DNA of 64,000 nt from Cyanobacteriota bacterium (lineage in GTDB: Bacteria; Acidobacteriota; Vicinamibacteria; Vicinamibacterales; UBA2999): assembly GCA_019752015.1 (NCBI GenBank), contig JAIEMQ010000001.1, positions 1 to 64,000 of the forward strand. The letters run 5' to 3'. Positions 46,516-54,909 of this stretch are shown here, piece by piece. Every line of letters begins with the position of its first letter. Positions within the stretch are counted from its first letter, which is position 1. The position numbers and the translations under genes are program-made. The notes beneath the pieces are model-generated. The model was not told where the DNA came from. It searched no databases and worked only from the letters and a program-made list of their open reading frames with translations.

Positions 46516-46520
46516 ACAAC

Positions 46521-47540
46521 ATGCCAACAAATCGTTTCAACACCGTGACCATGGTCTTCACCATGGTCACGGCTTGTTTTGTACTGGCGACGCACGCGCA
46601 AGTGAAACCGCCAGCCGGCGGCGTGCTCGCCGAGCCCGTCAACAACTCTGGCGGTCCGATCTACGCGACCTTCGAGGGCTGGGGCCCGCTGAAGGACGGC
46701 ACCAACGCGCTGCTGCTGGGCTACTTCAATCGCAATCGCACGCAGGTCGTCGACATTCCGGTTGGCCCCGACAACAGCATCGAGCCTGGCGGCCCTGACT
46801 ACGGGCAGCCGACGCATTTCCTGACCGGCCGCCAGTACGGCATGTTCGCGATCACGGTGCCGAAGGATTTCGGCAACAAGAAGCTGACGTGGACGATCAA
46901 CGCCAACGGTCACAAGACCGCGGTGCAGTTCTGGCTGAACCCGCCGTACTGGATCGAGTTCTTCAAGAACACCGCGAACGGCAACGAGCCGCCGCGGATC
47001 AAGTTCGGCCCGGCGGCGCCCGAATACATCGGTCCGCCGCGCGAGAAGATCGTCGCGACGCTCAATGCGACGGTTGGCGCGCCGCTCGATCTCACCGCGT
47101 GGGCCGCGGATCAGCCGCCAACCATCAAGTTCGAAGAGGGCGCGGAGCCCGCGGCGCCGGTAACGCCGCCGGCGGCGGCGCGCAAGCCCGCGAACGAGCC
47201 TCCGCCCGCATTCATTGGCGGACGCGTCGTCAGCGTCAGCCCGGCGGCTGCCGGCGGCGGTGGTGGCGGCGCAGCAGCGGCTGCGGCGCGCAACCGCGGT
47301 GACATCCAGGTGATCTGGAAAAAGTATCGCGGCCCTGGCGACGTGACGATCGGCGAGGAAACGATCAACCTCAAGAACGACGGCGATGCGAAGAAGTTCG
47401 TCGAGGCGAAGACGACCGCGACGTTCAGCGCGCCCGGCACCTACTGGCTGCGCGCGCAGGTCAACGACAGCTCAGGCAACGGCGGCGGCGGCGATCAGTG
47501 CTGCTGGACGTCGGCGCACATCATGGTCAACGTCAAGTAG
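46521..47540 (+). CDS. secreted protein of unknown function, partner of the copper-monooxygenase-like gene
   Basis: 339 residues from ATG 46521. Signal peptide VFTMVTACFVLATHAQ. A mostly beta-rich protein with an Ala/Gly/Pro-rich linker at about 240-275 (six Gly in a row followed by a run of Ala). The end (DQCCWTSAHIMVNV) holds a Cys pair that could bind metal or form a disulfide. It sits 5 nt after the preceding stop, so the pair is almost certainly cotranscribed. No family recognised. A perfect 13-bp hairpin lies within its signal-peptide codons. Confidence 0.75.
   Translation: MPTNRFNTVTMVFTMVTACFVLATHAQVKPPAGGVLAEPVNNSGGPIYATFEGWGPLKDGTNALLLGYFNRNRTQVVDIPVGPDNSIEPGGPDYGQPTHFLTGRQYGMFAITVPKDFGNKKLTWTINANGHKTAVQFWLNPPYWIEFFKNTANGNEPPRIKFGPAAPEYIGPPREKIVATLNATVGAPLDLTAWAADQPPTIKFEEGAEPAAPVTPPAAARKPANEPPPAFIGGRVVSVSPAAAGGGGGGAAAAAARNRGDIQVIWKKYRGPGDVTIGEETINLKNDGDAKKFVEAKTTATFSAPGTYWLRAQVNDSSGNGGGGDQCCWTSAHIMVNVK
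46543..46572. repeat. perfect 13-bp-stem hairpin inside the signal-peptide codons
   Basis: CCGTGACCATGGT-CTTC-ACCATGGTCACGG, a stem of 13 pairs with a 4-base loop about 20 nt after the start codon, encoding TVTMVFTMVT. It is strong enough to slow initiation or early elongation, or to be a degraded REP. Confidence 0.85.
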
Positions 47541-47541
47541 C

Positions 47542-47559
47542 ATCCGCCTTCAGGCGGAT
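47542..47559. terminator. bidirectional hairpin between convergent genes
   Basis: ATCCGCC-TTCA-GGCGGAT directly after the stop at 47540, followed by TTGTTCTTAT. It sits between two convergent genes and could terminate both. Confidence 0.75.
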
Positions 47560-47564
47560 TGTTC

Positions 47565-48749
47565 TTATCGCCCGAAGATGATCTTCTCGCGGTGGAGCAG
47601 TCCTGAGGCCGCCCTCAGGACTGCCACCGACAGCGTCACGTTAATCACCCCGACAATCACGAACACCACCGGGCTGATCGGCTTGTTGCCGAGCACGTCG
47701 GTGAGCAGTGTCTGCTGGCCGATCCACGGCACGTAATACATCCACGCCTTCGTCGACATGGTGTTCATCGTCGCCATCATGCCCGGCACTATCTGCGCCA
47801 TCATCAGGAAGCTCAGATAGCTCTGCGCTTCCTTGAACGACTTCGCGAAGGTGGCGACGTACAACTGAATTGCGACGATCAGCGGGCAGAGCGGCAGCAC
47901 CACCGACAGCGTGCGGAGCAGCTCCGGCGTGCCGAGGCGGAAGCGGATGCCGAGGTCCTGCAGCGGCAGTTGCTTGAACATGGCGAACAGGAGCGCGCCG
48001 GTGATCAACACGGTGAGCATTCCTGTCAGCGAACCAGCCAGCCACTTGCCTGCCGCGATCGCAATGCGCGGCGCAGGGTTGACGAGCAGCGCTTCGAACG
48101 AGCCGCGCTCGCGCTCACCGGCGGTCGAATCCGTCGAGATCGCCATGGCGCCGGTGAACGCCGAGATCATCACGAACAACGGAATGAAGCCGAGGATCTG
48201 CGCGGCCCGCTGCTGCGAGCTCGACACTTCAACGTCCTCGACCTGCACCGCGGTCGCGACCACGGGACTGATGCCGCGCGCGATCAGGCGCAGGCTGCCG
48301 ATCTCCGCGTTGTAGCGCTGCAAGACCGCTCTGACGCGCTGCACTTTCGGACGCGAGTTCTGGCTCGAGCTGTCGGCGACGAGACGAATCATCGCCGGCT
48401 TCGACGCGGCGAAGTTCTTCGCGAAGTTCTCGGGGATGACGACGATGGCGTCTTCGCGGCGCGTGCGGACGGCGTCTTCCGGATCCTTGGGGCCGTCGGT
48501 CACCGTAACGCCGGGCTGCTGCCGCAGCCAGTCGACGAACGCCGGCGCGTAGGCGGCGCCGACGACCGGGATGCTGACGTCCTCGACCGACCGCTGGCGG
48601 TTGGCCATGCTGTTGAACAGGAAGAAGATCAGGCCCGGCGCCAGCAGCGAGCTGACCAGCACGGTGATGATCGAGCGGCGATCGCGCGACCAGTCGCGCA
48701 GCTCCTTGCGGATGACGACCGCGATCTGGGTGGCTGGAGTCGATCTCAT
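47565..48749 (-). CDS. NatB-like ABC-2 permease
   Basis: 394 residues. An N-terminal helix (IITVLVSSLLAPGLIFFLF) is followed by a large outer loop and five C-terminal helices (IPLFVMISAFTGAMAIS, LTGMLTVLITGALLFAMF, VLPLCPLIVAIQLYVATF, and so on). The GERERGSFEALLVNP motif is the ABC-2 coupling helix. The start overlaps the ATPase stop by 4 nt. NatAB-type exporters move ions or peptides; the substrate is not evident. Confidence 0.85.
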   Translation of the reverse strand: MRSTPATQIAVVIRKELRDWSRDRRSIITVLVSSLLAPGLIFFLFNSMANRQRSVEDVSIPVVGAAYAPAFVDWLRQQPGVTVTDGPKDPEDAVRTRREDAIVVIPENFAKNFAASKPAMIRLVADSSSQNSRPKVQRVRAVLQRYNAEIGSLRLIARGISPVVATAVQVEDVEVSSSQQRAAQILGFIPLFVMISAFTGAMAISTDSTAGERERGSFEALLVNPAPRIAIAAGKWLAGSLTGMLTVLITGALLFAMFKQLPLQDLGIRFRLGTPELLRTLSVVLPLCPLIVAIQLYVATFAKSFKEAQSYLSFLMMAQIVPGMMATMNTMSTKAWMYYVPWIGQQTLLTDVLGNKPISPVVFVIVGVINVTLSVAVLRAASGLLHREKIIFGR

Positions 48750-49483
48750 GAAGGCGATCCCTCCGGCTCCAGGCCGCTGAGCGCGACGAATGCGTCCTCG
48801 AGATTCTGGTGTCCGGTCTGCCGCCGCAGGTCGTCGGGTGAACCAGAGCCCACGATCTTTCCTCGCGCGATGACCACCATCGTGTCGCAGAGCGCCGAAA
48901 CTTCCTGCATCACGTGGCTGGAGAAGAGCACCGTGTGTCCTTCATCCTTCAATCGCCGGATGATTTCGCGCACCGCGCGCGTGCTCATCACGTCGAGGCC
49001 GTTGGTCGGCTCATCGAGCAGCACGTTCTTCGGATTGTGGACAATGGCGCGGGCCAGCGCCGTCTTGGTCCGCTCACCGTGCGAGAAACCGGCGACGCGG
49101 CGATCGGCGATCTCCTTCATGTCGAGCATCGTCAGCAGGTGATCGGTGCGGCTGCGCAGATCGGCGCCGGTCACACCTTGCAGCTCGCCGAAATATTCGA
49201 TGTGTTCGCGTGCCGTGAGTCGTGGATAGAGACCGGACTGATCGGGCAGCACGCCTAGCGCGAAACGCGCGCCCTGGGGATCCGCGACCGCATCGATGCC
49301 GTCGACGAGAATCTGTCCCTCGTCCGGCCGCATCAGCGTGTAGAGCATCCGCAGCGTCGTAGTCTTGCCGGCGCCGTTCGGGCCGAGCAATCCCGTAACC
49401 TGGCCGTCATCGGCGCTGAAGCTGACGCCGTCGACCGCGCGCACGTCGCCAAAGCGTTTGTGAAGGTTGTCGATGCGGATCAT
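48746..49483 (-). CDS. NatA-like ABC ATPase
   Basis: 245 residues from ATG 49483, which overlaps the stop of the hydrolase gene. Walker A GPNGAGKTT, signature FSHGERTKTALARAIV (SHGER in place of SGGQ, the NatA variant), Walker B NVLLDEPTNGLD and switch His in FSSHVMQE. It powers the permease encoded next (4-nt overlap). The upstream extension of the frame is antisense-free but lies inside the hydrolase gene and is not used. Confidence 0.9.
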   Translation of the reverse strand: MIRIDNLHKRFGDVRAVDGVSFSADDGQVTGLLGPNGAGKTTTLRMLYTLMRPDEGQILVDGIDAVADPQGARFALGVLPDQSGLYPRLTAREHIEYFGELQGVTGADLRSRTDHLLTMLDMKEIADRRVAGFSHGERTKTALARAIVHNPKNVLLDEPTNGLDVMSTRAVREIIRRLKDEGHTVLFSSHVMQEVSALCDTMVVIARGKIVGSGSPDDLRRQTGHQNLEDAFVALSGLEPEGSPS

Positions 49484-50991
49484 GGGCGAGCCTGTCTCGC
49501 CGCCGACGGCGAAGGCGGACCCCCCGTTCGATTCGGGTCCGGACCGGCGGGTGAGAGGAAGAATGCCGGCCGCTTGACGCGCGCGACGCACGACGTGTCG
49601 AGGTCGGCGGGCGATCCTTCGTCGATGAACTCGCGCATGATGCGCTGGCCGCAGCCGGTGCCGCCCGCGGTGTGGCCGGTGCCGCCGATCACGACGTGCT
49701 TCGAGTTCGACAGCGTCCTGGCGACCTGTTCGCCCCACGCCGGCGGCGTGACCGGATCGACTTCGCCCGACAGCACCAGCGTCGGGATCGCGGAGGTGAC
49801 GGGTTCGTAGAACGAGTCGTCGACCTTGCCGCGCGGCCAGAATGCGCACGCCTGCTGCTGGATCGACATCACGTACTTGCCGAACAGCGTCGACTCCGAT
49901 CCTTTCAGCAAGTCATCGGGCGTATTGTTCGGCGCGTCCTCGGCGCAGATCACCGAGAGCTGCATGCCGATCGCCATGTTGGGTTCGTCACCGCCGCCGC
50001 CGAGCGCCGCCAGCGCCAGCATGCTTTGAAAATCGTTCTTCTCCGCGGCGGCGACGATTGCCGGCACCAGCGTGGTCATCAGCGGCTGATAGAGCGCCGT
50101 GACGATCACGTTGGCGAGCACGCGCGCGTCGATCCTGATGTCGGCGGTCTCGCCGGTGCGCGGATGCGTCACCTTGACGGTCGGCGGGTTTTTCTCGAGT
50201 CGATCGACGAGCGCGCGCATGCGCTCGAGCAGGTTCGGATACGCCTTGTTGCAGCCGTCGTCTTCGGCGCAGTCCCTGGCGAGCAGCTCGAACGCGCGCT
50301 GCGTATCGCGCGGGAAGTAGAGCGGTAGCCGCATGTCGGGCGGCGCCACGCCGTCGAGGATGGCGGTGCGGATGCGATCGCCGTGCTGCCGCATATACAC
50401 GAGCGCGGCGCGCGTGCCGTACGAGCCGCCGTAGACGTTGATCTTGTCGTAACCGAGGAACGCGCGCACGTCGTCCAGATCGTCCATCGCAATCGGCGTC
50501 GTGTAGAGCGTCAGGTCGGCATCGTACTTCGCCTGGCAGAGCTTGAGTTTCTCGAGCGCCGACTCGTTGCTTTCCATGATCGACTGCAGCGAGTCGTCGC
50601 CGTCGTTGAGGCAGTTGAGCGGGTTCGACTTGCCGGTGCCGCGCTGATCGACGAGCACGATGTCGCGATCGCTCTGGACACGCTGGAAGACCGTGCGCAC
50701 GACCTTGGCCAGCGCCGCGGCGCCCTGTCCGGGTCCGCCGGCGAGGAAGAAGAGGGGATCCGCCTTCGCATCGGACCGCAGCGCCGGCAGGACGACGATG
50801 TTGAGATCGATTTGCCGCCCTTGTTTCGTGGCGCGGTTTTCGAAGACCTTCAGCGACCCGCAATAGGCATCAACCGGCGTGTCGTACCCGCTGCACGGCT
50901 TGAGCTTGTCGAGCGCCGAGACCGCCTGGGTCTGGCTGCAGCCGCTGATGATGAAAATGGCAAGAACTGCGACGAACGCCCGTCCCCACAT
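49480..50991 (-). CDS. TAP-type alpha/beta hydrolase lipoprotein
   Basis: 503 residues from ATG 50991. The N-terminus is a lipoprotein signal (AVLAIFIISGCSQ). The alpha/beta fold shows LVDQRGTGKSNPLNC, nucleophile elbow YGGSYGTRAALVYMRQ, catalytic Asp in LSGEVDPVTPP and His in GGTGHTAGGTG. This is the TAP/proline-iminopeptidase group (Streptomyces tripeptidyl aminopeptidase-like). It would trim N-terminal peptides in the periplasm. It is coupled to the NatAB genes by a 4-nt overlap, which hints at processing of an exported peptide. Confidence 0.88.
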   Translation of the reverse strand: MWGRAFVAVLAIFIISGCSQTQAVSALDKLKPCSGYDTPVDAYCGSLKVFENRATKQGRQIDLNIVVLPALRSDAKADPLFFLAGGPGQGAAALAKVVRTVFQRVQSDRDIVLVDQRGTGKSNPLNCLNDGDDSLQSIMESNESALEKLKLCQAKYDADLTLYTTPIAMDDLDDVRAFLGYDKINVYGGSYGTRAALVYMRQHGDRIRTAILDGVAPPDMRLPLYFPRDTQRAFELLARDCAEDDGCNKAYPNLLERMRALVDRLEKNPPTVKVTHPRTGETADIRIDARVLANVIVTALYQPLMTTLVPAIVAAAEKNDFQSMLALAALGGGGDEPNMAIGMQLSVICAEDAPNNTPDDLLKGSESTLFGKYVMSIQQQACAFWPRGKVDDSFYEPVTSAIPTLVLSGEVDPVTPPAWGEQVARTLSNSKHVVIGGTGHTAGGTGCGQRIMREFIDEGSPADLDTSCVARVKRPAFFLSPAGPDPNRTGGPPSPSAARQARP

Positions 50992-51012
50992 CGCAGAAGA
51001 TTCTACCCGAGG

Positions 51013-51081
51013 GGCATGGTTGGTGCTTCGCACCAACCATGCCTGTGTGGCACACAGGCGCGGTTGGTGCGAAGCACCAAC
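51013..51081. repeat. three adjacent perfect hairpins
   Basis: 51013-51043 is a 14-bp stem with loop TTC (GGCATGGTTGGTGC and complement). 51041-51059 is GCCTGTGTG-G-CACACAGGC. 51063-51081 is GTTGGTGC-GAA-GCACCAAC. They lie in the 96 bp between two same-strand genes and may end the TolB-like transcript or form a REP cluster. Confidence 0.9.
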
Positions 51082-51087
51082 GATGCC

Positions 51088-52026
51088 TCACGGTTTCCAG
51101 TCGGGGAGGCGGTCGTTGCCGGGGCCGGACGTGAGCTTCTGCAGCGGGCGGGAGCCGTCGGCGGGGACGATGGCGAGGTCCCAGTCTTCGCCGTCGTGGT
51201 GCTGAGGGCTCACCGAGAGCGCGATCAGCGTGCCGTCTTTCGAGAAGTCGGGGTAGTAGGACCACAGCTTCGGATCCGCGGCAATCTCGCGCGCGGCGCC
51301 ACCGTTGGCGTTGCGGATCTGAATTGTCGACGGCTCCTTCGCGAGCAGGACATTGGCGATCGATCGGCCGTCCGGCGACCAGCTCGGCCAGCAGGCGCCG
51401 CCGCTGTTGTCGAGCGCGCGCGTCTTGCCGGTCGCGAGGTCGAGGACGTGCACCTGGAACTCCCAGAATTGCAGACGCTGCAGCGTCTGCGCCGCGAACG
51501 CCACCAACTTTCCGTCGGGCGAGACGTTCGGCATGATCGCGCGGCCGACGAAGTGATGCGTGAGCCGATCGACCTTCTTGTCTTTCAACCACACGCGATA
51601 CAGATCGCTGCGGCTGTCGCGCTCCGAGCTGAAGATCAGGCTCTGCATGTCCGGCATCCAGATCGGATCGAAATCGTTGGCCGGATGATCGGTGATGCGC
51701 GTGACGTTGGTGCCGTCCGCATCCATCACGTAGAGGTCGAAGTTGCCGCCGCGCGACGAGACGAATGCAATGCGCCTGCCGTCCGGCGACCACTTCGGAT
51801 GCTGATCGTGATGATTGCGGCCCGAGGTGAGCTGCGAGACCCGGCCCGTGGCGAGATCGATAGTAAAGATGTGATTGCGGGCCGAAGGGTTTTCCGGGCC
51901 GGCCCGGTCTGACATAAAGGCAATGACGCCTGAGAGGCCGGCCGGAAAGGGCGTCACCGCGGAGGGCACCGAGGGCGCCTGGGCGCTCGCGCCCGCGGCT
52001 AACAACAGTACGAACAGCGCTCGCAT
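51088..52026 (-). CDS. exported TolB-like beta-propeller (WD40-like PD40)
   Basis: 312 residues with signal peptide (MRALFVLLLAAGASAQ). Repeated PD40 blades: PKWSPDGRRIAFVSSRGGNF, LYVMDADGTNVTRITDH, PSWSPDGRSIANVLLAKEP, LIFSSERDSRSDLYRV. Six blades are expected for a propeller of this length. It is a likely protein-binding scaffold rather than an enzyme. A shorter relative is at 53177-53547. Confidence 0.88.
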   Translation of the reverse strand: MRALFVLLLAAGASAQAPSVPSAVTPFPAGLSGVIAFMSDRAGPENPSARNHIFTIDLATGRVSQLTSGRNHHDQHPKWSPDGRRIAFVSSRGGNFDLYVMDADGTNVTRITDHPANDFDPIWMPDMQSLIFSSERDSRSDLYRVWLKDKKVDRLTHHFVGRAIMPNVSPDGKLVAFAAQTLQRLQFWEFQVHVLDLATGKTRALDNSGGACWPSWSPDGRSIANVLLAKEPSTIQIRNANGGAAREIAADPKLWSYYPDFSKDGTLIALSVSPQHHDGEDWDLAIVPADGSRPLQKLTSGPGNDRLPDWKP

Positions 52027-52044
52027 GCTTCAACGATAACGGAA

Positions 52045-52064
52045 ACACGGAGTGTTCTCCGTGT
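52045..52064. terminator. hairpin between the DoxX and TolB-like genes
   Basis: ACACGGAG-TGTT-CTCCGTGT, an 8-bp stem with a 4-base loop, lies between the DoxX stop (52087) and the TolB-like start (52026), both minus strand. It could end the DoxX transcript. Related CTCCGTG words continue to 52080. Confidence 0.6.
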
Positions 52065-52086
52065 CTCCGTACTGCTCCGTGACTCG

Positions 52087-52584
52087 TTAGGCGTGAGCCT
52101 GCTGGGGCGCACGCCGGATGGCGAGGTTCGCGAATCCACCGATCACGCCCAGCGCGAGCGCCACCCAGACGACTTCCGCCGGCCACGACAGGCCGAGCAG
52201 CGCGTCGAGCGAATAGGCGCCGTTGCCGATCAGCGCGATCGCCGCGGCGCCGGCGCTATAGAGCAGCGGCACTTCGATGCCGCCGTTCTGCGCGAACAGC
52301 CCGTGCTGCCAGTGCACCGTCGCCATCGCGACGATCATGATCGCGATGATCATCGCCGGGCCGAGCGGGCCCAGCAGTCCGAGCGCCACGAGCAGGCCGC
52401 CGACCAGCTCCGAGGCGCCCGCCGCCATCGCGAAGAACCGTCCCGGGCGGAAGCCCAGCGTCTCGAAGAACCCGCCGGTGCCGGCCAGCCCGTGGCCGCC
52501 AAACCAGCCGAGCAGCTTCTGCGAGCCGTGCGCGGCCATGACCAGTCCAAACACCACCCTGACCAACAGCAATCCAGCGTCCAT
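52087..52584 (-). CDS. DoxX-family membrane protein
   Basis: 165 residues from ATG 52584. Four membrane helices with the DoxX signature GLLLVRVVFGLVMAAHGSQK, FGGHGLAGTGGFFETLGFRPG and EVVWVALALG. DoxX proteins associate with thiol/redox stress and sulfur metabolism, often under an HxlR regulator. The divergent HxlR gene and the operator over the -35 box (52645-52650) fit that. The longer upstream frame is not needed, because GGGAG precedes 52584. Confidence 0.9.
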   Translation of the reverse strand: MDAGLLLVRVVFGLVMAAHGSQKLLGWFGGHGLAGTGGFFETLGFRPGRFFAMAAGASELVGGLLVALGLLGPLGPAMIIAIMIVAMATVHWQHGLFAQNGGIEVPLLYSAGAAAIALIGNGAYSLDALLGLSWPAEVVWVALALGVIGGFANLAIRRAPQQAHA

Positions 52585-52620
52585 GACTCCCTCTTTCCTT
52601 GTCCGACTCAATACTTATCA

Positions 52621-52658
52621 ACTATACAAACTATAGTGACTAATTGTCAATTAGTAAC
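52621..52658 (-). promoter_or_regulatory. DoxX promoter with overlapping palindromic operator
   Basis: On the minus strand, TTGACA (52645-52650) and TATAGT (52621-52626) are 18 bp apart. The palindrome ACTAATTG-T-CAATTAGT (52639-52655) covers the -35 box, with two of the next three flanking pairs also matching. The site lies between divergent DoxX and HxlR genes, so HxlR binding here would control DoxX and probably itself. Confidence 0.75.
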
Positions 52659-52692
52659 TGAGATGCCGTGCTATCCTGAAGGTGTCGCCGCC

Positions 52693-53121
52693 ATGGCCAC
52701 CAGAGATACCGCCAGAAAAGACACTGCCAGAAAAGACACTGCCAGAAAAGACACTGCCAGAAGCGTGCCGCAGCTCTGTACGCGGTTCCACTACGCCAGC
52801 GAGCTGATCGGTCGGCGCTGGAACGGGGCGATCATCTTCATGCTGCTAAAGCAGACCTGCCGGTTTGCCTGGCTGCGCGACAACATTCCCGGCATCACCG
52901 ACCGGATGCTGAGCGAGCGGCTGCAGGAGCTCGAAGGCGAAGGCGTCATCGAGCGGGTGGTGATTCCGGAGACGCCGATTCGTGTCGAATACTCGCTGAC
53001 CAGGAAGGGCCGGGCGCTCGCCGAAGCGGTCGGCGCGATCGCCGAGTGGGCGGAGCGCTACATTCCGATATCGGCGAAACCCGGCAAGCCGGCGCAGCCG
53101 CGCCGCCGCGCGAGTCGCTGA
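52693..53121 (+). CDS. HxlR-family winged-helix regulator
   Basis: 142 residues from ATG 52693 (ATG 52663 also in frame). The HxlR winged helix is clear: FHYASELIGRRWNGAIIFML, ITDRMLSERLQELEGEGVIERVV-like helix pair, and VEYSLTRKGRALAEAV wing. HxlR/YodB regulators often sense thiol-reactive compounds through a Cys; two are present (LCTRF and QTCRF). The N-terminus carries three TARKD repeats encoded by a 15-bp tandem array. It is divergent from DoxX with an operator in between. Confidence 0.9.
   Translation: MATRDTARKDTARKDTARKDTARSVPQLCTRFHYASELIGRRWNGAIIFMLLKQTCRFAWLRDNIPGITDRMLSERLQELEGEGVIERVVIPETPIRVEYSLTRKGRALAEAVGAIAEWAERYIPISAKPGKPAQPRRRASR
52711..52765. repeat. 15-bp tandem repeat encoding TARKD units
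   Basis: Three exact copies of GCCAGAAAAGACACT (52711, 52726, 52741) plus a fourth partial one, in frame, just inside the HxlR coding sequence. A degenerate unit precedes them at 52696. Confidence 0.9.
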
Positions 53122-53176
53122 TCGCGGCGGCGTTTGTTACTATCGAACGTCAAGGCCATTGATTGCGATTCGCACC

Positions 53177-53547
53177 ATGGCGGCGTTAGCTCTGCTGTCG
53201 GTGATCGCCACAGCCGCTGCGCGCAGCCTGCGCCGATGTCGCCGTTTCCGCGCGATCTGACGGGCACGCTCGCATTTCAGTCGGATGCGCGCAGCCCGCT
53301 GAACCCGAACGGCAGCATCAAGCTCTCCACGATCGATCTCTCGTCGGGACGCGTCTCGTCGCTGAACCTCGCCGGCGACTGGAACGACGAGCAGCCGCGA
53401 TGGTCGCCGCATGGGCAGCGCATCGCCTTCAAGTCTTCGCGCAGCGGCAGTTACAACCTGTATGTGATGAACGCGGACGGCACCGACGTCCGTCGCCTCA
53501 CCGATCACGCCGGCAACGACCGACTGCCTGACTGGAAGCCTAGATAA
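53177..53547 (+). pseudogene. short TolB-like PD40 protein with a frameshift in its signal peptide
   Basis: ATG 53177 opens a signal peptide (MAALALLSVIATAAA). About 45 nt later the frame must shift by one base (near 53220) to reach QPAPMSPFPRDLTGTLAFQS and two PD40 blades ([37 protein letters not shown]). The end, [11 protein letters not shown], equals the end of the TolB-like protein at 51088 ([10 protein letters not shown]). It therefore looks like an internally deleted copy of that gene. A one-base sequencing error could also explain the shift. Confidence 0.6.
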
Positions 53548-53648
53548 AGGCAAAACGCAAAAGGCAAAAGGCAAAAGGCAAAAGGCAAAAGTAAGAAGGC
53601 AGAAAACGTTTTGCCTTATGCCTTTTGCCTTATGCCTTATGCCTTATA
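53546..53648. repeat. 7-bp AAAAGGC tandem array facing its complement
   Basis: Seven or so AAAAGGC units (53546-53590) are followed by their complement as GCCTTAT/GCCTTTT units (53609-53648). The halves can pair into a long hairpin. The array overlaps the stop of the TolB-like fragment and forms the leader of icd. Confidence 0.85.
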
Positions 53649-53674
53649 GAATCGAGGTTTCCAGGAGCCCAAGT

Positions 53675-54886
53675 TTGTCAAAGATTAAGGTCAAGAATCC
53701 CGTTGTCGAGATGGACGGCGACGAGATGACGCGCATCATCTGGCACAAAATCCGTGAACAACTCATCCTTCCGTATCTCGACATCGACCTGAAGTACTTC
53801 GATCTCGGCGTCGAGTCGCGCGACAAGACCGGCGATCAAATCACGATCGATTCGGCCAACGCGACCAGACAGTACGGCGTCGCCGTCAAGTGCGCGACCA
53901 TCACTCCCGACGAAGCGCGCGTCAAGGAATTCAACCTGAAGCAGATGTGGAAGTCCCCGAACGGGACCATCCGCAACATCCTCGACGGCACGATCTTCCG
54001 CGAGCCGATCATCTGCAAGAACGTGCCCCGCCTGGTGCCGCACTGGGACAAGCCGGTCGTGGTCGCGCGTCACGGCTTCGGCGATCAGTACCGCGCGCAG
54101 GATTTCACGTTTCCCGGCGCCGGCACGCTCACGATCAGCTGGACGCCCGAGGGCGGCGGCGAGGCGATCTCCCGCGAAGTGATCAGGACCAAGGGCAGCG
54201 GCATTGCGATGGGCATGTTCAACCTCGATTCGTCGATCGAGGGCTTTGCGCGCGCCTGCTTCACCTACGCGCTCGGCCGCAACTACCCGGTCTACCTGTC
54301 GTCGAAGAACACCATCCTCAAGATCTACGACGGCACCTTCAAGAACACGTTCCAGCGCGTCTACGACAACGAATTCAAGTCGCAGTTCGAGCCGAAGGGC
54401 CTGACCTACGAACATCGCCTGATTGACGACATGGTCGCGTCGAACCTGAAGTGGAACGGCGGCTACCTGTGGGCGTGCAAGAACTACGACGGCGACGTGC
54501 AGTCGGACACGGTGGCGCAGGGCTACGGTTCGCTCGGCCTGATGACGTCAGTGCTGATGTCGCCGGACGGCAAGTCCGTCGAAGCGGAAGCCGCGCACGG
54601 CACCGTGACGCGTCACTATCGCCTGCACCAGCAGGGCAAGCCGACGTCGACGAATCCGATCGCGTCGATCTACGCGTGGACGCGCGGCCTGCAGTATCGC
54701 GGCCGGTTCGACGGCACGCCCGATGTGATCGCGTTCGCCGAGAAGCTCGAGAAGGTGTGCGTGGATGTCGTCGAGTCCGGACGCATGACGAAGGATCTCG
54801 CGATCCTGATTCGTCCCGATCATCCGTACCTCACTACCGAGCAGTTCCTCGAGGCGATCAATACCGAGCTTCGTGCGCGAATGTAG
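53675..54886 (+). CDS. icd: NADP-dependent isocitrate dehydrogenase (eukaryotic-like type II)
   Basis: 403 residues from TTG 53675, with CCAGGAG eight bases before; the N-terminus then reads [20 protein letters not shown] as in the family. Key regions: [20 protein letters not shown] (substrate-binding Ser/Asn/Arg), [22 protein letters not shown] (metal Asp) and [16 protein letters not shown] with NADP-binding [13 protein letters not shown]. It oxidises isocitrate to 2-oxoglutarate in the TCA cycle. The alternative start at 53618 lies in the repeat array and is rejected. Convergent with the ORF6N gene. Confidence 0.95.
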   Translation: MSKIKVKNPVVEMDGDEMTRIIWHKIREQLILPYLDIDLKYFDLGVESRDKTGDQITIDSANATRQYGVAVKCATITPDEARVKEFNLKQMWKSPNGTIRNILDGTIFREPIICKNVPRLVPHWDKPVVVARHGFGDQYRAQDFTFPGAGTLTISWTPEGGGEAISREVIRTKGSGIAMGMFNLDSSIEGFARACFTYALGRNYPVYLSSKNTILKIYDGTFKNTFQRVYDNEFKSQFEPKGLTYEHRLIDDMVASNLKWNGGYLWACKNYDGDVQSDTVAQGYGSLGLMTSVLMSPDGKSVEAEAAHGTVTRHYRLHQQGKPTSTNPIASIYAWTRGLQYRGRFDGTPDVIAFAEKLEKVCVDVVESGRMTKDLAILIRPDHPYLTTEQFLEAINTELRARM

Positions 54887-54909
54887 CTCGGCAGAGACAA
54901 ACGATCCGG

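Noticed and set aside
45103-46530. 475-codon open frame opposite the cytochrome/copper gene
   Set aside because: It is antisense to a gene with clear haem and copper motifs and a good ribosome-binding site.
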